From: Meghimatium bilineatum
Taxonomy: Eukaryota > Mollusca > Gastropoda > Stylommatophora > Philomycidae
Direction: 5' to 3'
Length of the DNA: 64,000 bases
Assembly: GCA_034231615.1 (NCBI GenBank)
Contig: CM067298.1
Coordinates: forward strand, 32,184,127-32,248,126
Numbering within the stretch: the stretch's first letter is position 1; each line of letters starts with the position of its first letter. The notes below the pieces were generated by a model. The model saw only the letters and a program-made list of their open reading frames with translations. It made no database searches and had not been told where the DNA came from. This document shows, piece by piece, positions 10,690 to 21,550 of this stretch. The position numbers and the translations under genes were made by a program.

Positions 10690-11575
10690 TATATTTCATA
10701 TAGTCACATATTCACTGTAGTCTCATATTCACTGTAATCACATATTCACTGTAGTTACATCTTCACTGTAGTCACATATTCACTTTAGTCACATCTTTCA
10801 TGTAGTCAAATATTAACTTTAGTCACATCTTTATGTAGTCACATATTCACTGTAATCACATCTTTCATGTAGTCACATATTCACTAGTCACATATTCACT
10901 GTAGTCGCATATTCACTGTAGTAACATATTCACTGTAGTCACATATCCACTGTAGTCACATATTCACTGTAGTCACATATTCACTGTAGTAACATATTCA
11001 CTGTAGTCGCATATTCACTGTAGTCACATCTTTATGTAGTCACATATTCACTGTAGTCACATATTCACTGTAATCACATCTTTCATGTAGTCACATATCC
11101 ACTGTAGTCACATATTCAATGTAGTCGCATATTCACTGTAGTCACATATTCACTGTAGTCACATATTCACTGTAGTCGCATATTCACTGTAGTCACATAT
11201 TCACTGTAGTCACATATTCACTGTAGTCGCATATTCACTGTAGTCACATATTCACTGTAGTCACATATCCACTGTAGTCACATCTTTATGTAGTCACATA
11301 TTCACTGTAGTCACATATTTACTGTAGTCACATATTCTCTGTAGTCACATATTCACTGTAGTCACATATTCACTGTAGTCACATATTCACTGTAGTCACA
11401 TATTCACTGTAGTCACATATCCACTGTAGTCACATCTTCCCTGTAGTAACCTGTTCCCTGTAGTCACATCTTCCCTGTAGTAACCTGTTCCCTGTAGTCA
11501 CATCTTCCCTGTAGTAACCTGCTCCCTGTAGTCACATCTTCCCTGTAGTCGCATCTTTCCTCTAGTCATATATTC
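10690..11575. repeat. 17-bp minisatellite, ~50 copies
   Basis: The unit is GTAGTCACATATTCACT. Variants with ATCTTT, ATCC and TCGC cores recur. Near the right end (11425-11550) the array changes to a 34-bp double unit built on CATCTTCCCTGTAGTAACCT. The array stops exactly where the 3' (AAG-tail) side of a minus-strand SINE-A begins. Confidence 0.95.
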
Positions 11576-11850
11576 ATCTTCTGCTTTCATTGTCATACTC
11601 CTGCAGATGAATAGAATGTAGTCCAGACAACGGATTACAGTGTTGTTATAGTTTAGATCATGGATACTATATATGCGCCATTCAGCTTGACACGTCTGAT
11701 CTCAACATGGATTTCTGGTTACTTTGAACATCTATAGGTTAGGACAGAAAATGTCCAATCCCCCATGTCCTTAGTCGCTTCTTACGACATGTGTGGCACA
11801 TAGCAGTATCGACATTCTTCTCTCCTCTTTCAGACCGAGACGACTTTGCG
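11576..11850 (-). mobile_element. SINE-A, near full length
   Basis: Read from the right (5'): a degraded head, the CGTAAGAAGCGACTAAGGAC segment, the middle including TGTCAAGCTGAATGGCGCAT, and a 3' end reading CTGCAGGAGTATGACAATGA with a short AAG-type tail. Divergence from the 53-kb copy is considerable. Its tail abuts the 17-bp array. Confidence 0.75.
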
Positions 11851-11994
11851 ATATGCGTTTCTTATCGTCAACGCAATTCAGCACGGCACTTGATGATGAT
11901 AGTTCACATAATTTATGGACATAACATTTACATAGCTGTCAAATAATACAGGAAATATTCACTTTTCATTGAATGTGTCCATATTGGCTTTGAG

Positions 11995-12310
11995 TCTGTG
12001 TACCAGGTCCCGAAAGGGGAGAAAATAATAGAGACAATGTTACCTGCAAAGCATATCGTAAGAGGCGACTAAGGAGGTTTTGGGGAGACGTTAGCTTCTC
12101 CATTCCATAGGGTGATGCTGATATCCGCGAATTCTGTTATCACAAAGGGTCTAAGTGACCAAGATGTCATGTTGAAGTTGGATATGTCAGGCCAAAGGAC
12201 ACAGATATCGCAGCTACACTGTGAACAATAACACAACGCATTCTGCTCTCCTAACTACATCCTTCTAATCTACAGGAGTTTGAGAAGGAACGCAGAAGAA
12301 AAAGACCGTA
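11995..12310 (+). mobile_element. SINE-A, near full length with small internal insert
   Basis: CCCGAAAGGGGAGAAAATAA, CGTAAGAGGCGACTAAGGAG, ACACAACGCATTCTGCTCTC and GGAGTTTGAGAAGGAACGCA followed by GAAGAAAAAG occur in family order. About 40 extra bases lie after the CATTCCATAGGGT segment. With the minus-strand copy at 11576-11850 it makes an inverted SINE pair with a spacer of about 145 bp. Confidence 0.8.
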
Positions 12311-12700
12311 CTTGAAGTATTCTTTATACTGAATATGGACAGAATTATCTGGTTAAACATACATAATTGTAAGATTATTTTTGACACAGAATTAACCATC
12401 TGGAAAGTGATAGGTATGTCGATGTGACTGTAGAGTGCTAGAGAAATACGTGAATGTAAAGTTACAATAAAATAGTCAATTTCTTCTATCAATCCTTGGA
12501 TATTTCTCGTGACATATGTTGCACTTCTCTTTATTACATTATTATTACAGTATTCTTCATTCCATTTCACTTTTTAATAAGTATGGCATCCCTGTGGTTA
12601 TCTTTCCAATAGATTGGACTGTGGAAACAATATATTCATGCATTCTATGTTCGATTCACATTTTTGCATCACCTCATTGACAACTTTCCTATCGTGCCAT
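12311..12700. other. No feature seen
   Basis: AT-rich. The 101-codon minus-strand frame at 12265-12570 overlaps the SINE-A tail and has no domain. Confidence 0.35.
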
Positions 12701-12703
12701 TCA

Positions 12704-13233
12704 ACCAGTGGTTCGCAATACTTATTTAACCGTGCTCCGGCTGTGCACTTATCCCTATGAAACTGTTGACCACCACCTTTTTTTAATGCCCAGCGCTGAA
12801 TGGTGTCAGGAAAATGTTTCTCCCTCCAGGGCCAGATAAATGGAACACATTATATGGAACAAAACAACAGCTCATAAACACATGCATATATCACACAATG
12901 GCATTGAGTCAAAGGACATGAGCCCATGGACCACTCGATCAGTAACCAACCAACCAACCAACCACCTAAGTCACCGAGGCTGTATGTCACCAATGATGTT
13001 TAGGTCACCAAGGCTGTATAAGTCGTCAATGTTGCATAAGTCACCAAGACTGTTTAAGTTTTATCACTACGATTCTTGTACTATATGGTTAGGGTGACTA
13101 TCATCATCTTCTGTTCCTCCACCCTGAAGGCGTATGTGGCCTCCAATTTCAAAACGTTATTCGTAAATCCCCCCCCCCTTTCAAGTATGTGTGTTATCCA
13201 TGGGGAGGTATGGTTCAAGCTGAGAATCACTGA
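12704..13233. mobile_element. hAT-type MITE
   Basis: The left end CAGTGGTTCGCAATAC and the reverse complement of the right end CAGTGATTCTCAGCTTGAAC form terminal inverted repeats of the hAT MITE type. Inside are a small (CAAC)n tract at about 12943-12965, about four diverged 18-19-bp units around GTCACCAAGGCTGTATAAG (12968-13060), and a C-run at 13170-13178. No matching 8-bp TSD was found. The length of about 530 bp with no coding sequence fits a non-autonomous element. Confidence 0.6.
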
Positions 13234-13244
13234 ATAAAATCATG

Positions 13245-13325
13245 ACACAACGTATTTCGTCCTCCAGACTATATCTTGCAGATCACCAAGAGTTCGAGAA
13301 TGAACATGGAAGAAGACGGATAAGA
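13245..13325 (+). mobile_element. SINE-A 3' fragment
   Basis: ACACAACGTATTTCGTCCTC, CAGACTATATC and AGTTCGAGAATGAACATGGA followed by AGAAG match the 3' third of SINE-A. It lies about 90 bp upstream of the Ig exon, inside the presumed intron. Confidence 0.65.
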
Positions 13326-13413
13326 TCTTGTAAAAGTAAAAGTGGCGCTATACGTTAACTCATAGCTTTCCAGTTTTAGAACGTTGCTCACATTTTCATG
13401 TTTTGCTTCACAG

Positions 13414-13703
13414 AGACTCACAGATTTCTGCCCACACAAGCACCATCACATGACCCTCGGCCTCAAATGAAGGGATCAGGGAGTAAAAACGTATCGATTC
13501 ATGAACTTTTGGGGCGGCATAGCGGTAAGCTATACCCACCCCCTGAAAAGGATACAACGACGCGACTACCAGAGTTTGTGCCTGATGGACCCCGTCCATT
13601 CATTCCGGACCCCGTTTTCAAGGCTGGTGATACAGACATTGTTGTTCATCAAGGTGATTTAGCTGTGCTACCGTGCACAGTGGTCAATCTGGGCACTAGG
13701 CAG
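13414..13703 (+). CDS. Internal exon: start of an Ig domain (Dpr/zig-8/lachesin-like)
   Basis: The exon encodes a Pro-rich, charged linker and then the start of an immunoglobulin domain: residues ending DTDIVVHQGDLAVLPCTVVN followed by LGTRQ. VLPC holds the B-strand cysteine. The NLG-x-R/K-x sequence directly before the expected V-S-W is characteristic of Dpr, zig-8 and lachesin-type cell-surface receptors, which act in cell recognition in the nervous system. The frame is open from 13398, but the ATG there lies within the polypyrimidine tract. I take the acceptor as TTTTGCTTCACAG/AG ending at 13413 (upstream phase 1) and the donor as CAG/GTAAAT at 13703/13704 (phase 0). The conserved W and the second cysteine should be in the next exon, which I could not find. 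Composition is richer in G+C than the surroundings. The family is probable; the exact orthologue is unknown. Confidence 0.72.
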
Positions 13704-13969
13704 GTAAATAGTTGTTTTTTAATATAGCTATTTCATCTATTATCTTCCAATGAAAATTCAGTTATTATTATCAAACTAAACCGCACTTCTTATCGTTAAG
13801 CGCACTTCTTTCACACACAGACGTTAGTACAATATAGTGATATTATTCTTTGTTTAAATTTAAAATAATGGATATTATGGCTCAGCGCACCACAACATCC
13901 GAAATATAACACCACATAAATCATTTAATAACTTATCAAGGTATATGATATAATAATAAACCCATAACC
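13704..13969 (+). other. Intron sequence after the Ig exon
   Basis: Begins with the donor GTAAAT. AT-rich, with no recognised element before the LINE-C 3' end. Confidence 0.5.
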
Positions 13970-16830
13970 CGTTAGGGTGGTAGGGATGTCACAAAGAGAC
14001 ACTTTGTGCAGAAAGATCTCCACGGATCTATACCATCCTGATGAGTTTGAAAGTCTCACACCCTTTTCATTCTTTAACATTATCCAGCCATGTCTTCTTC
14101 TAGCCAGCGTGTCTTCTTACTCCCTGAACTGTACTTTCAAGAACATCTTTTGTCATCGCGGAATGTCTTATCATGTGCCCATACCATCGGAGTTGACGAA
14201 TTTTCACGATTGTCAACGATGGTTCTTATTGGTCAACTAATGAATTATTTTTAACATGTACAAAAATATTGGTCGTATGTTCTCCATAACAGATACCCAA
14301 CACACATCTATAACATTTGTTTTCAAACGCTGGGATTTTTCTCTCCCATATCTGCAGTTAAAGTCCAGGTCTCATAACCATATACAAATAATGACAAAAC
14401 CAAAGATTTATATAAGTTGATCTTAACACGGGTTGTGATTCTGCTTTTCCAAATGATTATTAATCTTTTCATGGCGACCATGGCCATTCCCAGTCGTTTC
14501 TTAACTAAAGCTGTTAATCCACCATCGCCACCAATCTGGGCTTCCAGATATGTAAACATAGAAATCTACTCCAACCGTCGATTGTTAATCTTAATATTTG
14601 TTGGAACTGAGGGAGTATTTCTATTCACCAATATTTTACTCTTATCTGTATTGATCTCCACACCTAAGTTTTTTGTCAAATAACTCCAATCTTGTTGTTA
14701 ACTGGTGTAGCTCTGCTTCTATTGTTTCCATCAGATCGATATCATCAGTGAGTCGGAGATTTAAAATTCGTCACCCTCCAATCGATGTTGTTGAAGATGA
14801 AATTCATCTAGCACTTCTCTCATGATTGCTTCTAGGTACATGTTAAAATGTGTTGGTGAAAGTAAACATCCTTGTCGAATGCCAACATTAGTTCTGAAAA
14901 ATTCATCTATTTCGTTTTAGACACAGAAATTTTTCTTTCTTTATAAAGTGCCTCTATGACGGCGATAATATTGTAGTCAAAATTAAACTCTCACATAATA
15001 TACCATAGATTTATATGCAAAACACGATCAAAAGATTTGGTGAAATCAATAAAATTATGAAATAGATCACGTTGATGTTGTAAGTGCTTTTCACATATTA
15101 GGCGTAGATTGAAAATGTGTTGTACAGTATTTCTGTTCTTCCTTAATCCGGATTGTTCTTATGCCAAGATTTCTTGTTTTATGATTTAATCTTTTGAGTA
15201 TAATTCTCAGCAGTGCCATACGTGGATGTCAAATGAGACTGATTGCTGTATAGTTTTTGCAAGACTTAAATCTGCTTTTTTTTGGGAAGTGGTATTAGTA
15301 GCGACTGTGTCCAATATTAAGGTCATTTCTTTGTAGACCAAATCTCCCGACGTATTATTGTCATGACATTAATCACTTCTGCTCCACGTATCAGCAATTC
15401 CGCTGGGATGTTGTCAATTCCTGGTGATTTTCCTTTTTTCAGTGAACAAATTGCTTTCTCCGTTTCTTCTCTTAAAATGTCACTGTCTCCTACTTCTCTG
15501 TTATTTAGTCATGTGTCGTTTAGTGTTTCATTATCTACTTCATTTTCATGATTGTATAACTCTCTACAATATTCTATCCATCTGCTTAAAATATCTTCTT
15601 TTATATTCAGTATTGTTCTATTTTTGTCTTCTATAATAGAAATCTTTGGTTTTCTTTGTTGTGTGATTTTTATTAAGGTTTCAAAAGCTGTTTTACTATT
15701 ACCCTGCGACATTTTGTTGTTAATGGAATTACATTGTGCATTGATCCAGTTTTTCTTTAGTTTTTTTCATTTTAGTTCTAATTCTTTTGTTTAAGTACGT
15801 CCAAACTGCCAATGGATTATGCTTTTTGTCCTGTTTTATCCCTCTCCTGTTATCACATAAGTTTAATATGTCATGAGTTACCCAGGGTTTACTGGGTCTT
15901 GCCTAATATCTGTGTTGATGTGTCAACTAACACTGCGTTCACGTTCTCAGTCAATCAGCTGATATCATCCTCCAATAAGTTCAAAGTTGCAAATTTACTA
16001 CCTATTGCTGCCTTGAATAGGTTATCCATTACTGTCGCCTTTATTTTTTCCAAGTCAAATCTTAGGTAATTCCGTTTGTTACTGCTATAGTTCTTTTTTT
16101 TATATGTAGCTTAAGAGTCATGAAAACCATGTCGTGTTCGCTAAGTCAGCATCTGGGAATGATCACGTTTTCTTTGCTTAATTTATGGCCGACTTAAATC
16201 TCTTAGAACCAGGATAAAGTCCTTTTGATTGCGTAATTGTCCTGATGGTGCATACCAAGTTGATCTTCTTGAAATTTTATGACATTAGGGAATATGTGTT
16301 AGCCACAGTTCGTTTGTGTTAGGAAATTCCGACAGTCTCAATCCGCAATCATTGGTCGCTCCTAATAAACCATACTTTCCTGTCGTACTGGCCCAATGAT
16401 GGTATGGCTCAGGGCCTATTTTGGCGTTCCAGCTTCCTTATACTATTAGTAAATAAATTATTTTAGGTCATTTCCTGACTTGTTCCTCAAGTTCATCGTA
16501 GAATAGATCGATATCTTCATCGCCGTAATCGGATGTAGGTGTGTATACCTGAATAATGGTCATATTTAATGGTTTCGCAGAAATTCTTACCGTTATCATT
16601 CTTCTGTTTACAAGTGTACAACTAATAACTGTGTTAACCTTGCTTTTATTTACGATAAAGACGACTCTATGTCGATGAACATTAACTGCTGTACCACAAC
16701 TTATGTCCTTCATTCGTTGTAAACTCGCCAGAGTTTTCCACCTAACCTCCGCTAGGTCTAGTATATCCCATTGATATCGTTCGAGTTCGTGGTATCGAGT
16801 TATGATACACAACAATAGTTCCGTTCTAAC
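13970..16830 (-). pseudogene. LINE-C, nearly full-length ORF2 relic (endonuclease-RT)
   Basis: On the minus strand, from 5' to 3', the AP endonuclease (16815-16468) comes first with RYQWDILDLAEVRW and ISAKPLNMTIIQVYTPTSDY followed by DEDIDLFY. A linker at 15712-15509 reads ISIIEDKNRTILNIKEDILS followed by RWIEYCRELY. A badly broken RT follows at about 15500-14700 (IPAE, NNIDW, and L-R-L-x-D-D-I remnants). The thumb at 14559-14323 reads KSRITTRVKINLYKSLVLSL and ends YGYETWTLT. The C-terminal tail at about 14240-13980 reads IRQLRWYGHMIRHS. Order and spacing are those of one element of about 2.9 kb, apparently truncated just inside the endonuclease. Many frameshifts and stops; dead. If the Ig gene is real, this element lies in its intron in antisense orientation. 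The clade is uncertain. Confidence 0.8.
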
Positions 16831-17430
16831 TCATGCATACACAAGATATAAACTAACTAATACTACATGGGAATAGACAAGGCTTATTCGAAAACACACG
16901 TTTAATAGATACACACTATATAAGATGACACAGGTTAAAAATACAATCGGTGAACTTGCAATAATTTCCACATTACCACGAGGAGTAGTATGATTTCGGA
17001 TTAATGTAATAATGACAAACTTCAGAGACATTATAATTGCTCTTGACAGAGAAAGTAGAGAATGGGACAAAGAGAATGATGACTGTAAAATTAATCAATT
17101 GAAATCGACAAAATCGATGATGTTATTTTAGTCACAGAAGAATTTGTCATGTGAACAATATGACTTGCGTTGTATAGCTACTGGTGATAGTGGTAGAGTC
17201 ATCGCCTAAAAAATGGGGCGTAAGAGAAAATGAATTTCAGTAAGAATATAAAGGTTGAGACTATTACTGCATCTCTCAAATAGGACATGAATTTCTAATT
17301 ACAAAAGTTATACTGCTCCAATTTTAGGCCATTCTGTGAGAGATTCACAGCTGCTGGTGTCGATATGAATATATGATTCAATAGAAAGAAATTAGAAAGC
17401 AGGAAAGGGTATTTTAAAAAAGTTCCACCG
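16831..17430. other. No feature seen
   Basis: AT-rich; short minus-strand frames have no recognisable domain. Confidence 0.4.
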
Positions 17431-17434
17431 AAGA

Positions 17435-17615
17435 CAGATGTGTCGGGCCATTGACGCACATAAAACAGCGACACACCGCATTTCCATTCTCTGGCCTATA
17501 TCCTGCTGGAAATCTAGAATGGATAATGGTCCTGCTACAAGAGAGATCCAGCAGGAGTTTGAGAATGAACGCTGAAGAAGAAAAAGAAGATGAAGAAGAA
17601 GAACAAGGTCCGTTC
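17435..17615 (+). mobile_element. SINE-A long-tail variant, 3' half
   Basis: GATGTGTCGGGCCATTGACG, ACACACCGCATTTCCATTCT and AGGAGTTTGAGAATGAACGC with a long AAG-rich tail are family marks. This subtype has about 40 extra bases (AATGGTCCTGCTACAAGAGA and onward) before the 3' end, shared with the copy at 43147-43318. The two opposing frames of 73 and 83 codons here are artefacts of the repeat. Confidence 0.75.
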
Positions 17616-17994
17616 AGCTGGTACCTATTCGCCTCGCAACTTGTGTCAACAATAGCTGCTTCCACGACCTAAGTATAGATATACTACGCTGGACATACTG
17701 GAGTCGCAGTAATTCATTAAATGCTTTCATCAACATTACATGTATAATTAAATATTTAGATTCCATCAGTTCTTCTCTGTCTCGTATTTTATCTCAACAG
17801 TGGATGTTAAACATCTTATGAATGCAGCTTTGGTGGAAATGGTTGTCTTTTTGTGTGTCTGGCGTATACTGCCCGTGTTTCACACGCATAAAGAAGTTGT
17901 AGTTGTTATTCCCTTTCTTTCTCATACATTTTTGTGCACCCTTCCAAATGTGGCACTAAACTATTTGCTTTTCTGCTGTTTACCTCAGTGCCGA

Positions 17995-18890
17995 TTTTCC
18001 GGGTTGGGAGAGTTTACGAGCAGCAAAGATCATGTACACTGTCCCGCAACCTGCACGAAATCCGTACTGACTTTAAGCCAGAATATCATCTGTCAGTGTG
18101 TAAGTCGATTTATCATTACACCAGCATTACGCATTTTGTCAGCAATGAGTAGCAGCTATATCCTTCTGTGGTTGTCACAAAACTGTATTGCCCTTGCCTT
18201 TATATAGGTGCACAAATGAGGCATCTTTCAGGTTTTGAGGCAATGTTCCTGAGCTCCAGCCCGTAACAAAATTTTGGCATGTTTCTGAAAAATCTTTTCT
18301 CCTTCTATCTTGTAAATGTATGCTGGGATGGCATCCATACCGGGAACGTTTTAATGTGACATGTGTCCGATGACAATCTTTATTTCTTTATTTGTTGGTG
18401 GTATGTCACGATCTTCTCTAATGTATTTGGTGTGATATGAAATCTTCTACTACTTCTTCGATGTAAACTGATGGCTTATTTAAAAATGCTTCGAAATGTT
18501 ATAACAATCAGTTTAGGATCAGGGTATTCTTTCTGTATGCAGAGAAAACTTATGTGCGTTAAGCAGGGACAGTGATCCTGAAGAACATGGTCCTTATATT
18601 GTTCTCAATGAGCCGTAGAGTCGCTTATAGTTCCTCCTGTCCGCGAAATTCTGGATATCTTTCGTTTTTTGCTGCGACGATCTATTTTGCATATCCATTT
18701 AGTTTCCGTTGGCATGTCTTGCCGGCTCTGATGTGTTTTGATATGTTTAATGTGAAGTGTGAAGAACTACATTGAAGATCTCTGAAGGCATATCTTTTCT
18801 TCTAGAAGAGTGTTAATTTCTGAGTCATTGTCACTGAACCAGTCTTGGTTTCTGGTGCGTCTTCAAACCTGATGTTCCTCCTCCGCAAGC
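17995..18890 (-). pseudogene. LINE-B fragment 1: linker and N-terminal RT
   Basis: Minus strand, from about 18890 downward. First comes a linker with THQKPRLVQ, RKDMPSEIF, IQNFADRRNYKRLYGSLRTI and LLNAHKFSLHTERIP. The RT start follows with MDAIPAYIYKIEGEKIFQKH, CDNHRRI-x-LLLIADKMRNAG and QYGFRAGCGTVYMIFAARKL. Similarity stops right after FAARKL at about 18000. These are the usual segments between the endonuclease and RT palm of a LINE ORF2 whose second half lies, misplaced, at 18957-20405. Several stops and frameshifts. It contains no ORF worth calling. Confidence 0.75.
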
Positions 18891-18956
18891 GAAGATGAGC
18901 ATGGCATGAAAAACAGTAAATGTGATGAACAAATAGAAAAAAAGCAAAACATTTTT

Positions 18957-20405
18957 GATTGTCTAATTTGGTTTGTGAGTTCGTAGATGCCCGTCTGATT
19001 CGTGCCGGAAAGATCTATTGCAGTGCATGCAGGGGTGCAGAGGGTTCGGAGCAGGAGAGTTTTCGGATTTGTCCTTTCGCTCCCGTCGCATGTAAATTTC
19101 CCGCAGCGTTCTTTCTTTTTCAAATTTAGTGATACCAGCAGTGATCTGGGTGTGCAAAGTTGAGCGATCAAGGGTTGTATTCTCCCAGGAGCTAGGATCG
19201 ATGCTGCAGTGCTTGAGTTTTTTTTATTTCATCTTTGAAGCGCGTTTTCTTCCCTATGCTAGAACGTTTACCATTGCACAGTTCCCCATATAATAATCTC
19301 TTTGGAAGGCACTTTTCTGGCATACGGATGATGTGGCCAGTACAGAGGATTTGGGACCTAATCAGCAGGGCATGGATGCTTTGCATACGGAACTATTGAA
19401 GGATTTCCGTGTCTAGTACTTGATCCTGCCAACATACTTCCATGAGGTTTCTTAGGCACCAAATGTGGAAAGAGTTACGCTGTCGAGCTTGTCTCGCATG
19501 GACATTCCAGGATGACGCAGCATAAAATAGTGTTGGTACAACCACTGCGCAGTACACGTCCAAATTAGTTGTCAAACAGAGACCACGCCTGATCCTGACG
19601 TTGGCACGAAGGTTCCAGAATGCCGCACTGGCACTAGCAATACGAAATTCAACATCCTTGTCAGTTGTCACAGTTTGCGATAGAGTGATGCCCACATATA
19701 CAATCATATTTGTAGTATTGAGTTTTTGTCCCTTTACTGTGATTACTGGTTCTATGTAGGGGACACCTGGTGCTGGTTGATACATTACTAATGTCTTCGC
19801 GATTCTGATGGTGAGACAGAAGGCATCACAGGCCAAAGAAAATAGGCCCGTGCTGTCCTGCATGTCTTTCAGACTGGTAGCTTTTAGCGCACTATCGTCG
19901 GTGAACAATAGGTCCGAATTATAGTCGCCTTAGTTTTGTTCTTGACCTTCAATCTACTAAGGTTGAATAGCCCTCTATCAGCTCGATAGCGAAAGAAAAT
20001 TCCTGCACTGTTATTCCGGAAGGCATCATTTAGCATGGCAGAGAACACCATAATGAAGAGCGTCGGAGCCTGAACGCAACCTTGTTTGACACTGTTAGTT
20101 ATTGAAAACGGGGTTGAGTGTGCGCCGTTATCTTACAACACAGGCTGTCATATCATCATGGAACTGGCGAACCATGTTGATGAATTTTTTGTTGGGACAT
20201 CCAAATGTGGTTATGATCTTACATAGTTCTTCGCGATATACGGTGTCGAATGCCTTAGTTAGATCGACAAATGTGGTGTAGAGACTAATGTTCTCTTCGC
20301 GATACATTTCCTGTACTTGTCTGGCAATGAATAGCATGTCAACCGTGCCTCTGCCCTGTCTCGAACCCTAGATGTTACTTAACCGAAGCATAAAGAATGG
20401 TGCCT
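18957..20405 (-). pseudogene. LINE-B fragment 2: RT palm to C-terminal zinc finger
   Basis: Minus strand, 5' to 3'. 20400-20128 reads RQGRGTVDMLFIARQVQ and LYTTFVDLTKAFDTV. 19908-19393 (171 codons) reads LFTDDSALKA, VITVKGQKLNTTNMIVYVGI, FWNLRANVRIRRGL and YCAVVVPTLFYAASSW. 19386-19192 reads HALLIRSQILCTGHIIRMPE followed by KCLPKRLLYGEL. 19157-18963 ends CMHCNRSF...HLRTHKPN and a stop, which looks like a C2H2 zinc finger that has lost two residues between the Cys and His pairs (C-x2-C-x10-H-x3-H instead of C-x2-C-x12-H-x3-H). The catalytic motif reads FTDD instead of the usual F/Y-ADD. Frames change between blocks, so the element is inactive. Confidence 0.82.
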
Positions 20406-20760
20406 ATCCATCCTCCACACTAACTTCGTCTAAGCTCAAGTCTTTTATTTTTGTGTCCATGTCCTGGGAGAGAGGCTGGTTACTGTGCTGATTTTTGTTG
20501 TTGTTATTTTCCAGTGTCCAATGGTTTCATTACTGTATATTCTTGTGTGCGTGTCTGTCGTATGTTATGCAAATTGAATTTGCACACTATCAATAATTGG
20601 TCAGTTCAGCATTATGCACCACATATGGCTTTAGTCCTGCGTAAATCTCCCATGTCTCCCGCCCCCTCCCCCAATGAACCCTGTGCACCTCGTATAAATA
20701 TATATTATTGAGCGAACTTGTTCAGTTCTATGTCGGAGAGTCTTGACCGGGTTTGTTCTC
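20406..20760. other. No feature seen
   Basis: No gene supported. The 86-codon + frame at 20451-20711 has no domain. Confidence 0.35.
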
Positions 20761-20764
20761 CTCC

Positions 20765-20850
20765 ATGCGGAGAGATACAGAGACTGTTTGTTTCGAACGG
20801 CCAGAGTACCAGGTTCAAATCCCCGCCACAGATAATTCTACATCGGACCG
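20765..20850 (+). mobile_element. tRNA-like SINE head (SINE-C)
   Basis: TGCGGAGAGATACAGAG resembles a pol III A box. About 40 bp on, AGGTTCAAATCCCC matches the B box consensus GGTTCRANNCC. The spacing fits a tRNA-derived promoter. It does not fold as a functional tRNA as far as I can see, so I call it a SINE head. Confidence 0.5.
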
Positions 20851-21340
20851 TTTAGAAGACAATATCAACCTATTAGATTTATTTACGAGTATATTGAATA
20901 GAAAATAACTCTAGCTAACAAATGATGGGTATATTGCTGCCTTCTATATAGGACACGCTGTCAACATTTTATTGAACTTTGTCACGAAGTGCATTGTTAT
21001 TTATTATCTACAGAAGATAGCTTCGTGTAGATAAGTAGAGAGAGGTAGTACCTCTAAGATCTCACGTCCTTGATCGCTAACTGGCAATCACATCTCATTT
21101 GTGGCTCCCAGTAACTGTCAGCATGATGTAGAGGCCACACCGGTAAGCGGGTTGATAAGTGCTAAACCAGGTGAATGTTGCCGAATGACTAGGCCGAAGT
21201 TAAATACAAGGTTTGTCTGCTGGTGCATGCGTTTAGATATTGGATATGACAAATAACGTTGATGATCATTCTGACGTTCATCGGACTAGAGAGCAATAGA
21301 AAAGTATTATAGAAGGCGCATAGCATTGCAAGAAGTTTAT
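20851..21340. other. No feature seen
   Basis: May include the body of the preceding SINE; limits cannot be set. Confidence 0.35.
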
Positions 21341-21342
21341 AC

Positions 21343-21550
21343 CACTCTTGTCTTTCACTGCACTATGATACACCAACAATTGTTTTGTTTTATTTGTTTT
21401 ATATTGCCAGACGTTTGCTAGACACTCTTGTCTTTTACTGCACTATGATATACCAACACTTGTTTTGTTTTATTTGTTTTATATTGCCAGACGTTTGCTA
21501 GACACTCTTGTCTTTTACTGCACTATGATACACCAACACTTGTTTTGTTT
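21343..21550. repeat. 80-bp tandem repeat, 2.6 copies
   Basis: Units start at 21343, 21423 and 21503, each with CACTCTTGTCTTT and ATTGCCAGACGTTTGCTAGA. Very few differences between copies, so the duplication is recent. Confidence 0.95.

Noticed and set aside
12265..12570. 101-codon minus-strand frame
   Set aside because: Starts in AT-rich sequence and ends inside the SINE-A tail; chance frame.
16468..16815. Host AP endonuclease gene
   Set aside because: The motif order (endonuclease, RT, thumb, tail) continues for 2.8 kb, so it is a LINE ORF2.
17800..18207. 135-codon + strand frame with hydrophobic segments
   Set aside because: It mostly overlaps the opposite strand of the LINE-B RT fragment.
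18963..19157. Host zinc-finger gene
   Set aside because: The finger is degenerate and is contiguous with LINE-B C-terminal sequence.
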